From positions 744,001 through 808,000 of the forward strand of contig NZ_LR215037.1 of NCBI RefSeq assembly GCF_900660665.1: 64,000 nucleotides of DNA. The letters run 5' to 3'. Position numbers and translations under genes: made by a program. Origin of the DNA: Mycoplasmopsis maculosa. Its GTDB lineage: Bacteria; Bacillota_I; Bacilli_A; Mycoplasmatales; Metamycoplasmataceae. Shown piece by piece: positions 1 to 8,869 of this stretch (positions are counted from its first letter, which is position 1; each line of letters starts with the position of its first letter). The notes beneath the pieces are model-generated. The model searched no databases, had not been told where the DNA came from, and was given only the letters and a program-made list of their open reading frames with translations.

Positions 1-1311
1 AAAAAAGATTCAAATAATAGAGAAGAAAATGCTTGATATGCAAGAATGGATCTTTTTGTTAGATTTACAGGTGGTTCTTCTGGAAGATATGATCATGTTG
101 TTCCTAGAGAAGTTCGTATTTCATTCTCAGATGATGGACAATCATGAGAAAATGTTCAAAATCAAAGTCACGTTTTTGATTATGATTGATTTAAAGAAGA
201 AAGATTTAATAGAAATAATGGAACAATTAGTTTATTTGATAGACCGGATACTATAAAAGATAATAACAACAATGGTTTTAACCAATTTGCTCAATTATAT
301 GGTGATCAAGGTTCACATAATACAAATGCAAATAATGTTAATCAAGTTGTAAGAATAAGAACAAATTTCACACCTATAAATGCTAAATATATAAGAGTTA
401 GTTGAGTTTCTGCTATAAATCCACAAGAAGTTAGAAATAATGCCACTGGTTTAAAAGTTACTGCATGAACAGAAGTTAAGCCATATATATTAACTACATC
501 TGGTTTAGATCATTTTAAAGCTAACGAAACTAAATCAGCTTTTGCTTTACCAAGTTCTTTAAATGTTTCATATAATGGAGTTTCAAAAGTAATAAATGGT
601 AATGGGGAAGATTATATTGATTTAGAATCATCTGATAACACATTATCAGCTTCAAATATTCAAATTAATAATAAGGAACCTGAATTATCTTATTCAATTA
701 GTAAAATTAAATCATTTAAATTCTCTTCAAATAGTTCAAAAGAAGTTTATTCAGAATTTTTAATTACAGTTAAAAATGCAATTAATGAAATTAAAACTTT
801 TAAAGTAGGAATTGGTAAAAGACCTATAAATACGGATTTAGTGGGTATTTTTGCTGAATCTATGAATGAATCTACAAATGATCCAAAAGGAACTGTACGT
901 AGATTATTAAAAGATATAGAAAGATGAACTAATGGCATTAGTCAATCATCTGAACTTAAATGGAATGATATAAAAGAACCAATTAATCAATTGAAGACAA
1001 CTATTTCTGATCAAAATTACCAATTAAATACTCAAGAATTACAAACTTGATGACAATTAAAAAATCTAATAATAAACATTAATAGAGAAAATTCTTCTAC
1101 TGATAATACTGAAACATTTGAAAATAAATTAAATGAAGTAAGAACAAAATGAGCAGAATTATTAACTCTTCAACCAGCTAATTTAGAAGATCTTTATACA
1201 AATGTTCACCAACCTATGATGAATGATTTATCTAAGACATTAGATGATTTAAACGATCATTTAAAATGAATTCAAAGTGAAATAGATAAATTATCTAATC
1301 CAACTTCATAG
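1..1311 (+). CDS. Large surface protein with discoidin-like (F5/8 type C) domain, 3' part only
   Basis: The open frame enters from the left edge and ends at a TAG, so only about 436 C-terminal residues are visible. Residues ~15-155 look like an F5/8C / CBM32 beta-sandwich: VRISFSDDGQSW, then AKYIRVSW near the end of the domain, the usual spacing of these carbohydrate-binding modules. After it come a possible second beta domain and a helical C-terminal tail with many Trp encoded by TGA. In mycoplasmas such domains occur on large surface glycosidases or hyaluronidase-like enzymes, but no catalytic domain lies in the window, so the enzyme activity is unknown. The gene ends at a bidirectional hairpin shared with the opposing replication operon. 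Confidence 0.7.
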
Positions 1312-1327
1312 AAGAATTTAAATTAAA

Positions 1328-1353
1328 AAAATATTCGGGAAACCGAATATTTT
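1328..1353. terminator. Bidirectional hairpin terminator between convergent genes
   Basis: A ten-base-pair stem (AAATATTCGG / CCGAATATTT) with a GAAA tetraloop is flanked by A- and T-runs. It lies exactly between the ends of the surface-protein gene and the opposing dnaI-like gene, whose stop codon overlaps the right arm. This is a typical Rho-independent terminator that works in both directions. Confidence 0.8.
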
Positions 1354-2218
1354 AATTATTGCTTATTTTAAATTGAATCAAATTAAAATCAATTTCTGAG
1401 TTTAATGATTCAACCTTAAATTTATTTGAAGTGTTTTCAGATTCAAAATAAAATCTTTTTAATTCTTCTAAAGATAGAGGACTAGAATAAATATTAATAT
1501 TTTTATTATTATTTCTATAAGAGATTATTTCTTTTAAAATGTCATATTTGAATCAAGCATTATTTTTTTCAAATCCTAAATTATCTATAATTAGTATTTT
1601 AACAGTTTTTAAAGCTAAAATAATATCGTTGAAGCTTTCTTTATTCTTTAATTTGTTTGTTAAAAAATTATATAAATCTTTTGTATCGATTATAGCTGTA
1701 GAGAAGCCATTTGAGGCAAATTCATTTGCTATAGCGTTGGCTATATAAGTTTTACCAGATTTACTACTTCCACTTATATATATGTTTTTATAAAAATCTT
1801 TATTTTGTGTATTAAATGCTTGAAGTAAAATGTTTATATACTCAACTAAATTTTCTCTTTCTTTAATATTTGTTTTTATTTTTTTTATTTCAGCTTCATC
1901 AGAAGAATCAGTTATTTGAGTCAAAATTAAATTCATTTGCTTTACAACATTTTTAGAAGCTTTATTGTTACTTGCTGTTTTTTCAAAAATAAGATTATTT
2001 AATTTTCCTCTTTTAACTTTTATATTAAAAATTGAGTTTTTTATGTTATCTAAATTCTCTTTAAGATTTATGAAATTAACTAAATTGTTAAAGATTTCTT
2101 CATCAGTTATTTTTAATTCTGAAATAATTTTAATAAGTCTACTATCACTTTTTATTTTTAAAACTGCTTTTTCAGAAAAATTTTTATTTTTAGGTACTTT
2201 GCTTTGAATATTGTTCAT
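1352..2218 (-). CDS. dnaI: DnaI/DnaC-like replicative helicase loader (AAA+ ATPase)
   Basis: 288 residues once one TGA is read as Trp. The C-terminal half is an AAA+ ATPase: Walker A GSSKSGKT near residue 150 and Walker B ILIIDNLG near 215, as in helicase loaders that place the replicative helicase on DNA. The N-terminal half is helical and divergent. It follows the dnaB-like gene by 7 bases, and its ribosome binding site (AGGAAAA) overlaps that gene's stop. The coaE-dnaB-dnaI order matches the conserved Firmicute neighbourhood, which supports the assignment beyond the weak sequence conservation. A general DnaC/IstB-type ATPase is the alternative, but no transposase is nearby. Confidence 0.82.
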
Positions 2219-2225
2219 ATTTTTC

Positions 2226-3164
2226 CTAGTTAGTATTTATATTTTGAACATAAATTGCTTTATATAATTGTTTTTTATTTACAAAATTTTTACATTTTTT
2301 TGAAGCTATATCATCTAAATATTTTTCAACAGTTTCAAATTTAATAATTTTATTATCAATTAAACTTTGAATAATTTTTTCAGCATATAAAGAATTAATT
2401 TTTCCATTTGCTTCAAATGCATAATAAAATACTAAATTAATACAAGGATCATTAAAATCATTATTTCTTGATTCTTTAATTAATGTGACAATATTAGAAG
2501 AAGGTTCTTCGCCAATCATTCTTGAGTAAAAAACTCTTGAATCATCTTTTAATATTGACTCATATAAATTTGAATATTTAAAAGTATCAAATTGTATTTT
2601 TTCTTGAATGTATTTATTTATTTCTTTAGTTTCGGTTAAATTAGAATTTACTTCTTCTAAATCATATGGTGAGTCATCAGAAATAAATACGTCTTCAAAT
2701 TTTGCAGAAATATCAACTAAATGTCTTGCTTTGTTTATTATTATTGATTTTTCCTTGCCTAAAAGATGTTCAAAATTCATTTTGCCCATTATTTTTATTA
2801 ACTGATTACCTATAAAAGCATTTTTCTTGACACTGTTTCTATCTAAAGGCTTTTCAATAATAAAAACAGTTTTTCTATCTAATTCATCAACCATAGTAGA
2901 TAATAATGAAACAGATTCTAATTTGATTCTAGCCTCATTTATTTTCTCTATTTCCATATTTAATAAATAAGTTAAGCTATCATAATCATAAAATCCAAAT
3001 TCATTATTATCAGCGCTTCCTAAATCTTTTAGATATTCATATAATAAAATAGCATTTGAGCCTAAAATAGGAGAATAAAATTTACGAAGATTTTTGAAAT
3101 CTTCACTATTAATATGTCCATTTATATGAACTTTAAAAAATGGATAATTAATATTTTTTTTCAT
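2226..3164 (-). CDS. dnaB: Replication initiation / membrane attachment protein, DnaB-like (DnaB/DnaD superfamily)
   Basis: 312 residues. The N-terminal winged-helix-like part carries the family pattern of a short strand followed by LRKFYSPILGSNAILLYEYL (residues ~25-45). In Bacillus DnaB this region helps load the helicase at oriC. The C-terminal part (~230-305) resembles a DnaB/DnaD C-terminal module: helical, ending in a basic tail. A strong Shine-Dalgarno (GGAGGT) precedes the ATG. It lies directly upstream of the dnaI-like loader and downstream of coaE, as in Bacillus. The match is by pattern and context, since these proteins diverge fast in mycoplasmas. Confidence 0.78.
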   Translation of the reverse strand: MKKNINYPFFKVHINGHINSEDFKNLRKFYSPILGSNAILLYEYLKDLGSADNNEFGFYDYDSLTYLLNMEIEKINEARIKLESVSLLSTMVDELDRKTVFIIEKPLDRNSVKKNAFIGNQLIKIMGKMNFEHLLGKEKSIIINKARHLVDISAKFEDVFISDDSPYDLEEVNSNLTETKEINKYIQEKIQFDTFKYSNLYESILKDDSRVFYSRMIGEEPSSNIVTLIKESRNNDFNDPCINLVFYYAFEANGKINSLYAEKIIQSLIDNKIIKFETVEKYLDDIASKKCKNFVNKKQLYKAIYVQNINTN

Positions 3165-3225
3165 ATTTTATACCTCCAGAAATCTATATAAATTTTCTAA
3201 TCTCAAAATTATTTTATAGATATAG

Positions 3226-3786
3226 CTAAAGTATTTCTAAAAAAATATCAATTATTCTATTTTCGTAATGCTCATCCACATAGATATTAACAATAGGTAA
3301 TTTTCCAAAAAGTTGTTTTTTAATTAAAAAAGGGTTGTTTTTTTTCATTATTTTATTTTTAAATAAGTTATCCACATTTCTTTTTTCTAAATTTTTTTGA
3401 TAATTTTTTTCATTTGTTTCTAAGCATAAAACTTTGTCAAACAAAGAAGAAAAATCATAATTTTTATTAATTAAAATAGGTATTTCAACAAAATCATATT
3501 TTTTATTTTTAAGTTCATCAAAAAGTGCATTAAATACTATTTTTTCTAATATATCTAAGTTATGGTCATTTTGGTAAATTCATTGTTTTAAAAAAGTTTT
3601 ACTTATCCCTTTATCGTCATTTAAAAAGTTACCTATTTTTTCATTTATTAATTTATAAAGAATTTGATCTTTTTTGTATTTTTCATTAATAAAATTATCG
3701 CTTTTTAAAGTTCTAAAACCTTTTTTTGTCAATTTTTCTATAAGATAACTTTTACCAACACCAACTTTTCCAATTATTGCAATCAT
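3226..3786 (-). CDS. coaE: Dephospho-CoA kinase
   Basis: 186 residues after reading one internal TGA as Trp. The protein starts with MIAIIGKVGVGKSYLIEKL, a P-loop at residues ~6-13, followed by FRTLKSD, where the Asp corresponds to the acceptor-site residue of CoaE. The ~190-residue length fits the family. It phosphorylates dephospho-CoA to CoA, the last step of CoA synthesis. The gene lies 8 bases downstream of the yigZ-like gene, with an AAGGAA ribosome binding site, and is followed by dnaB-like. This synteny separates it from other small P-loop kinases. Confidence 0.85.
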
Positions 3787-3794
3787 AAAATTCC

Positions 3795-4169
3795 TTATTT
3801 TTTTATTATAAATTTTTCAATAGCTAAATTAGCACTTTTTACATAAGCTCTTATTAATCCACCGCCACCTAATTTTATTCCGCCAAAAAAACGAACCACA
3901 AAAATAGCAACATTATCAATGTTTCTCATTTTAATTAATTCTTTTATTGGTCTACCAGCTGTTCCACTTGGCTCACCATCATCAGAAAAACCAGTAAAAT
4001 TTATATTATTATTTGTTACTGAATAAGCATGACAAATATGTCTTGCTTTTTTATATTCTTTACTTAATTCATCTTTTATTTTTGAAACTTCTTCTTTATT
4101 TTTAATTTCAAAAATAAAAGAATAAAATTTACTTTTTTTAATTTCAAGATATTCTGGTTCTAATTTCAT
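3795..4169 (-). CDS. yigZ: YigZ/IMPACT (UPF0029) family protein
   Basis: 124 residues carrying the family signature: [13 protein letters not shown] (residues ~60-75), then [19 protein letters not shown] (~90-110). The usual bacterial YigZ has ~200 residues with an EF-G domain V-like C-terminal part; here only the N-terminal IMPACT domain is present. The family has no firmly established role in bacteria; its eukaryotic relative IMPACT modulates translation control. It appears to be the first gene of the coaE-dnaB-dnaI operon. No Shine-Dalgarno is visible, but a TAAAAT box ends 6 bases before the ATG, which suggests a leaderless mRNA. Confidence 0.9.
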   Translation of the reverse strand: MKLEPEYLEIKKSKFYSFIFEIKNKEEVSKIKDELSKEYKKARHICHAYSVTNNNINFTGFSDDGEPSGTAGRPIKELIKMRNIDNVAIFVVRFFGGIKLGGGGLIRAYVKSANLAIEKFIIKK

Positions 4170-4222
4170 ATTTAAATTTTACTTACATTAATAATTAATA
4201 AATAAAAAAAGAATAAAAAAAA

Positions 4223-4299
4223 TGGGGCGAATGAAGGGATTCGAACCCTCGCATGACGGGACCACAACCCGCTGTGTTAACCGCTTCACCACATTCGCC
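4223..4299 (-). tRNA. tRNA-His (GTG), CCA encoded
   Basis: A full cloverleaf reads on the minus strand: acceptor GCGAATG/CATTCGC with an extra 5' G opposite C73, which is the histidine identity pair; anticodon GTG in a GT-GTG-GT loop; T arm GAGGG-TTCGAAT-CCCTT; and an encoded CCA end. It stands alone between the yigZ-like gene and a lipoprotein gene transcribed the other way. Confidence 0.97.
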
Positions 4300-4366
4300 A
4301 TATTTGTATACAAATTATACACTAAAAAAAATAGAGATAAAAAAATAAAAAATTATATTTTAAATA

Positions 4367-4372
4367 TATAAT
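4367..4372 (+). promoter_or_regulatory. -10 box of the 331-aa lipoprotein gene
   Basis: A perfect TATAAT lies about 50 bases before the ATG of the lipoprotein gene. A strong Shine-Dalgarno (AAGGAG) stands just before that ATG. No convincing -35 element is seen, which is usual in mycoplasmas. Confidence 0.55.
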
Positions 4373-4423
4373 TAAAGCATATTAATTAAATAACAAAAAA
4401 ATCTCTATAGATTAAGGAGAATT

Positions 4424-5419
4424 ATGAATAAAAAAATAAAAATATTACTTTCATCAATAGCACCAGTTTTAACTATGCCATTAGTTGCAGGCGCATGTAC
4501 AAGTAGAAATTATAATAATCAAAAAGAAGAATTAACTAAATTAAAAACAGAATTAGATAAAGTATCTTCTGAAATTAAAACATTAGAAGCTAAAGCAGAC
4601 GCAAATGATACAAATTCTCAAACATATAAAGAATTAACATCTAAAAAAGAAATTCATCTTGAATTAATTAAAAAATATGAAGAATTAAATAAAGAATTTA
4701 AATCAACTGAAAGAGAATTTTTCTTAGACCAATTTGTGAATGCATATTATTTTGCTTTAAAAACGTTAGCAGGTAAAGATATTACAAATGCAGATTTAGT
4801 TTATTATTCTTTAGTAACACCAATTGTTGAAAGAGAATCAGTTAAAGAATCTTCTCAAGCTAAATACGCTATGTTTTATGTTTCAAAAGCACTAAAAGCA
4901 ATTGAACAAAAATCAGTTTTTGCTTTAAATGGTTTAAAAGCAAATGAAAAATATGATGAATATAAAACAAAACAATCTGCATTAGTAGAAGAAATAAAAT
5001 CAAAAATAAATGAAATTTCTTTAATGAGTACAAATAGTGTTGAAAATATTAAAAACATATATGAAAAAGGATTAACTACTTTTGAAGAATTATCAACTAA
5101 ATTGAAAAATGAATTAAATCTAGATGCTAAGAATGTTTCAAAACTTGAAAACATAAAACAAAATTTATCAACTTTCAAAACTGCTTTTGAAGCAAAATAT
5201 ACAACTGATGAACAATTGCAAGATAAATTTAATGATAAATATGTTACAGACATTTTTAAATTTATGAATGACTTGGATAAAACAAAAAGAAATGGTGTAG
5301 GATATATAAAATATCCAGAATCACTTAAAGAATTATCAAATGAACAAATTTCTTTAATTAAAGATAGTTTATTATCAGTGGAAAAAAATATAAATTCATT
5401 TGTAGAATGATTTAGATAA
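4424..5419 (+). CDS. Hypothetical lipoprotein with N-terminal coiled coil
   Basis: 331 residues; a TGA (Trp) is followed by two more codons and TAA. The signal peptide has KK near the start, a hydrophobic stretch and a VAGAC lipobox, so the mature protein would be lipid-anchored at Cys25 on the outer membrane face. Residues ~35-75 form a likely coiled coil (LTKLKTELDKVSSEIKTLE), and the rest is predicted mostly helical and Lys/Glu rich. I recognise no domain. It is monocistronic: TATAAT promoter and AAGGAG upstream, strong terminator downstream. Adhesion or another surface role is a guess from its type only. Confidence 0.85.
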
Positions 5420-5424
5420 TTTAG

Positions 5425-5449
5425 AACAAGCTTTTAAAGCTTGTTTTTT
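5425..5449 (+). terminator. Rho-independent terminator after lipoprotein gene
   Basis: Stem AACAAGCTTT / AAAGCTTGTT followed by a run of Ts, starting six bases after the TAA of the lipoprotein gene. Confidence 0.85.
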
Positions 5450-5471
5450 ATACACAAAAATTTTTTTATTG

Positions 5472-5506
5472 TATAATATGGTCATCAAGTTAATCCTTAA
5501 CTTGAT
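5472..5506 (+). promoter_or_regulatory. P48 promoter and 5'-terminal mRNA hairpin
   Basis: A perfect TATAAT (5472-5477) is followed six bases later by a perfect 10-bp inverted repeat with a three-base loop (ATCAAGTTAA-tcc-TTAACTTGAT, 5484-5506). With the usual 6-7 base spacing, transcription would start at the first base of the repeat, so the mRNA would begin with a hairpin. Such 5' hairpins can protect mRNA from decay. The same repeat could instead be an operator for a repressor. Confidence 0.6.
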
Positions 5507-5538
5507 ATAAATATATTTATATAAAAAGGAAATTTACA

Positions 5539-7083
5539 ATGCGTAAAAACAAATTATTTATTCCATTTTTAAGCACTGTTTCAGCTACATCATTAGTGGC
5601 TTTATCAGCAGCTTGTGGAACAACAGTTAAAGAATATACAGAAGAAGGAAAAATTTCAAAAGCTGAAGTAGTTCAACCTATTGCAAATGACAAAGTTGAT
5701 GTTGCAAAAGGTACAGTTATTGAAGCTACAGTAGGTTCAGAAAAAATTAAAACTCTTCAAACATTAAGTGATATTACAACACAAAAATTCTCAATTCACG
5801 AAGATTATTTAACAAATGGTGTAATTGACTATGCAAAATTACCTAAAATTGCTTTATTTATCGATGGTGGTGGTGAAAAAGATAAATCATTCAACCAAAG
5901 TGCATGAGAAGCTTTAAGAAAATTATCAGTACAATTAGGTGTAGATGATGTTAACTATGCAAAAGATTCATTTAACACATTCTCAGAACCAGGTGCTGCT
6001 AACTTACCTTCAGCTTATTTAGCTGCTATTAAAGGTGGAGCAAAATACATCGTTTTAAATGGTTTTACACAAGGTGATACTTTAAAAACATTTATTGCTA
6101 AAGCTTCTAACCAAAAATTAATTAAAGACAATGGCGTTGTATTTATTACAATTGACTTTGATGAAAGTAAACACGATTTCTTTGTTAATAATCCAGGACA
6201 CATTTTACCAGTTAACTTCAACACAAGAGAAGCTGCTTGAATGGCTGGTTATGCATTAGCAGAATACAACAAAGATAATGCAGATGCTACTCAAAGAACA
6301 TTAGGTGCATTTGGTGGTCTTCCATTCCCAGGTGTTACAGACTTTATCGTTGGTATTTTAAATGGTATTATTGATGCTAATACAGAAATTGAAGCTAATA
6401 CAACAACCTCTATTAGAGACGTTATTAACTTAAAATCAGGTTTTGAAATTGGTAAAACAGAAGCTACAAACGCAGTTAACGAAATCAAAGAATCACGTGC
6501 ATGATTCCCAGTTGCAGGTTCAATTACAACATATGCAGCTAGTGAATTAAGAAAAACAGAAAATGCTGGTAAATTCTTAATTGGTGTTGATGCTGATCAA
6601 TCATTAGCAATTCCTGAAAATGCATTCTTTACATCAGTTCAAAAACAAGTAGGACAAATTGTTTACAACATTTTAGGTAGTTTATACCAAAACAAAAATG
6701 TTGACTCATTATACCCTGGTTTTGTAATTGGTCAAGCTAACGGACCAGAAAAATTATCATTTGGTTATAGTTCTGTTGACAAACCACAAGAAAACTATGT
6801 TAAAGTAGCAGGGGCTTACATGAAAGATCAAACTCTTACAACAAAAGCTCAAAGTTTCTTAACAGCTGCGACAACTAAATATAGTTCAGAAAAACAAACT
6901 ATTTTAGCTAAAATGCAAGAAAGATTTGATGCTTCAGGAGCACCTTCACAACAAGAAGATCAAAGAATCTTTACATACTTAAATTACTTAGCTGGTTTAA
7001 CAAGAACAACTAAAAAAGTTGTTTCAACAGCAACACCAGCAGCTCCTTCAGCGGGTTCATCATCAGAAGGTTCACAAGCTTAA
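5539..7083 (+). CDS. nupN: P48-type nucleoside-binding lipoprotein of an ABC transporter (BMP family)
   Basis: 514 residues with several Trp from TGA. The signal peptide ends in a lipobox (ALSAAC, Cys at ~29). The mature protein follows the BMP/Med periplasmic-binding fold: IALFIDGGGEKDKSFNQSAWEAL at ~113-135, then VFITIDFD and GHILPVNFNTREAAWMAGYAL, and GVDADQS near 352, all characteristic of PnrA/P48-like purine nucleoside receptors. The tail is Ala/Ser/Pro rich. The ATPase and two permeases of the same system lie downstream, but a terminator and a separate leader intervene. The receptor is therefore probably made as an abundant separate transcript. A Shine-Dalgarno AAAGGAAA precedes the ATG. 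Confidence 0.92.
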
Positions 7084-7100
7084 TAATAAAGATTAAGTTA

Positions 7101-7127
7101 AAAAAACACAAGAAATTGTGTTTTTTT
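7101..7127 (+). terminator. Terminator between P48 gene and transporter ATPase gene
   Basis: Stem AAAAAACACAA / TTGTGTTTTTT with a short GAAA loop and trailing Ts, just after the TAA of the P48 gene. The following ~165 bases are AT-rich with no gene and presumably hold the promoter of the ATPase gene. Confidence 0.8.
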
Positions 7128-7294
7128 CTTTTAATACCTTTAAAACAGCCGTTTTGGTAAAAATATAAATATGGAAAAAATGTGGAAAAATAATTTTATT
7201 ACTTAAATTACATATTAAATTTAATATTTATATTAAAATATAAGCACTTTAATATTTAATTTGTAATTAAATATAACAAAATATAGGAGGTAAA

Positions 7295-8869
7295 ATGAAG
7301 CAAGAATATGCAGTAGAATTTGATCATATTACTAAAGATTTCGTTGGTATAAGAGCAAATGATGATGTTACATTCAAAGTTAAAAAAGGTTCTATTCATG
7401 CTTTAATTGGTGAAAATGGTGCCGGAAAAAGTACATTAACATCAATTTTATTTGGTTTGTATGAACCTACATCAGGCTCATTTAAGATCAATGGTAAAAC
7501 AATGATTATTAAAGATCCAAATCATGCTAATGAACTTGGTATTGGTATGGTCCACCAACATTTTAAACTGGTTAATGTGTATACAAATTTACAAAATATA
7601 GTTATGGGTTCTGAATTTAACTTTAACAATACTAATTTAATTGATTACAAATCAGCAGCTATTAAAATTAAAGCTATTCAAGATTTATATGACTTTAAAT
7701 TTAAGTTAAATCAAAAAACTGGTAGTGCAACTGTTGCTACTCAACAAAAAGTTGAAATTATGAAAATGCTTTATCGTGATGCAGATATTTTAATTTTTGA
7801 TGAACCAACAGCTGTTCTTACTGACCAAGAAATCAAAGGTCTTCTTGCAACAATGAAGGAATTTAGAAGAAATGGTAAAACAATAATTTTCATTTCTCAT
7901 AAACTTCATGAGATAAAAGAAGTGGCTGATGAAGCAACTGTTTTACGTAAAGGTAAAGTAATTGGCACATTTGACGTAAAAGAAACTTCTATAGCAGAAT
8001 TAGCATCTGCTATGGTTGGTAAAAAAGTTGTTATGCCTAAAAACAGTATTCCTTTTGATGAAGAAAATGCTAAAACTGAAATTGAACTTGAAAATGTTTC
8101 AGTTAAAAATTCATCAGGTATTTCACTTAAAGATATAAATTTAAAATTAAGAAGAGGTGAAATTTTAGCAATAGCTGGTGTTGAAGGAAATGGTCAAGAA
8201 ACATTAGAATACTTATTTACAGGTCTTTTAAAACCAAAAGCTGGAAAAATGCTTAAACACTATTATGCAGAAGATGGTTCTGAAACAGTAAAAGATATTT
8301 CAAAATGATCTGTAGATATGAAAAATAGAAAAGGAAATATAAACATAGTTCCCGGTGATCGCCATAAACATGCTATGGTACTTGATTTTAATATTAGGGA
8401 TAACTCAATTCTTAGATTATTAAATGATAAAAAATACGCGCCTTTTGGTTTTATCAATTCTAATAAGAAAGAAAAATTATTCCAAGATATTAAAATAAAT
8501 TACGATGTAAGAGGTACAAACAACGGTAACTCAATGGCTAGATCACTTTCTGGTGGTAATCAACAAAAAGCAGTTGTTGGTCGTGAAATGACAAACCCAC
8601 ATGATGTTTTAGTTATTGTTCAACCTACTCGTGGATTAGACGTTGGAGCTATTGACTTAATCCATACAAAAATTATTAAAGAAAAAGAAGCAGGTAAAGC
8701 AATTCTTCTTATTTCATATGAATTAGATGAAGTTTTAGCTTTAGCTGACACTATTGCTGTTATAAACGAAGGTAGAATTTTAAGTGTAAAAGCTGCTTCA
8801 AATTATACACGTGAAGAAATTGGTTTATTAATGGCTGAAAGTAAAAAAGAAGGACAGGAGGATAAATAA
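7295..8869 (+). CDS. nupO: Nucleoside ABC transporter ATP-binding protein, tandem ABC domains
   Basis: 524 residues with two ABC cassettes. Domain 1: Walker A GENGAGKST at ~39-47 and Walker B ILIFDEPTA at ~165. Its signature region is degenerate (ATQQKVEI). Domain 2: a degenerate P-loop GVEGNGQET at ~295, canonical signature LSGGNQQK at ~419, and Walker B VIVQPTRGLD, in which the catalytic Glu is replaced by Gln, as is common in this subfamily. This tandem arrangement is typical of the YufO/RbsA-like ATPases that pair with BMP receptors. It energises import with the two permeases downstream. A perfect AGGAGGT precedes the ATG, and the stop overlaps the start of the next gene. Confidence 0.93.

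Noticed and set aside
4331-4408. Distant inverted repeat ATAGAGAT / ATCTCTAT around the lipoprotein promoter
   Set aside because: Only eight bases with a 62-base gap in AT-rich DNA; chance is a sufficient explanation.
8260-8460. Nucleoside ATPase gene as two separate genes split near 8308
   Set aside because: The stop is TGA in a mollicute; one frame holds both ABC domains with normal spacing.
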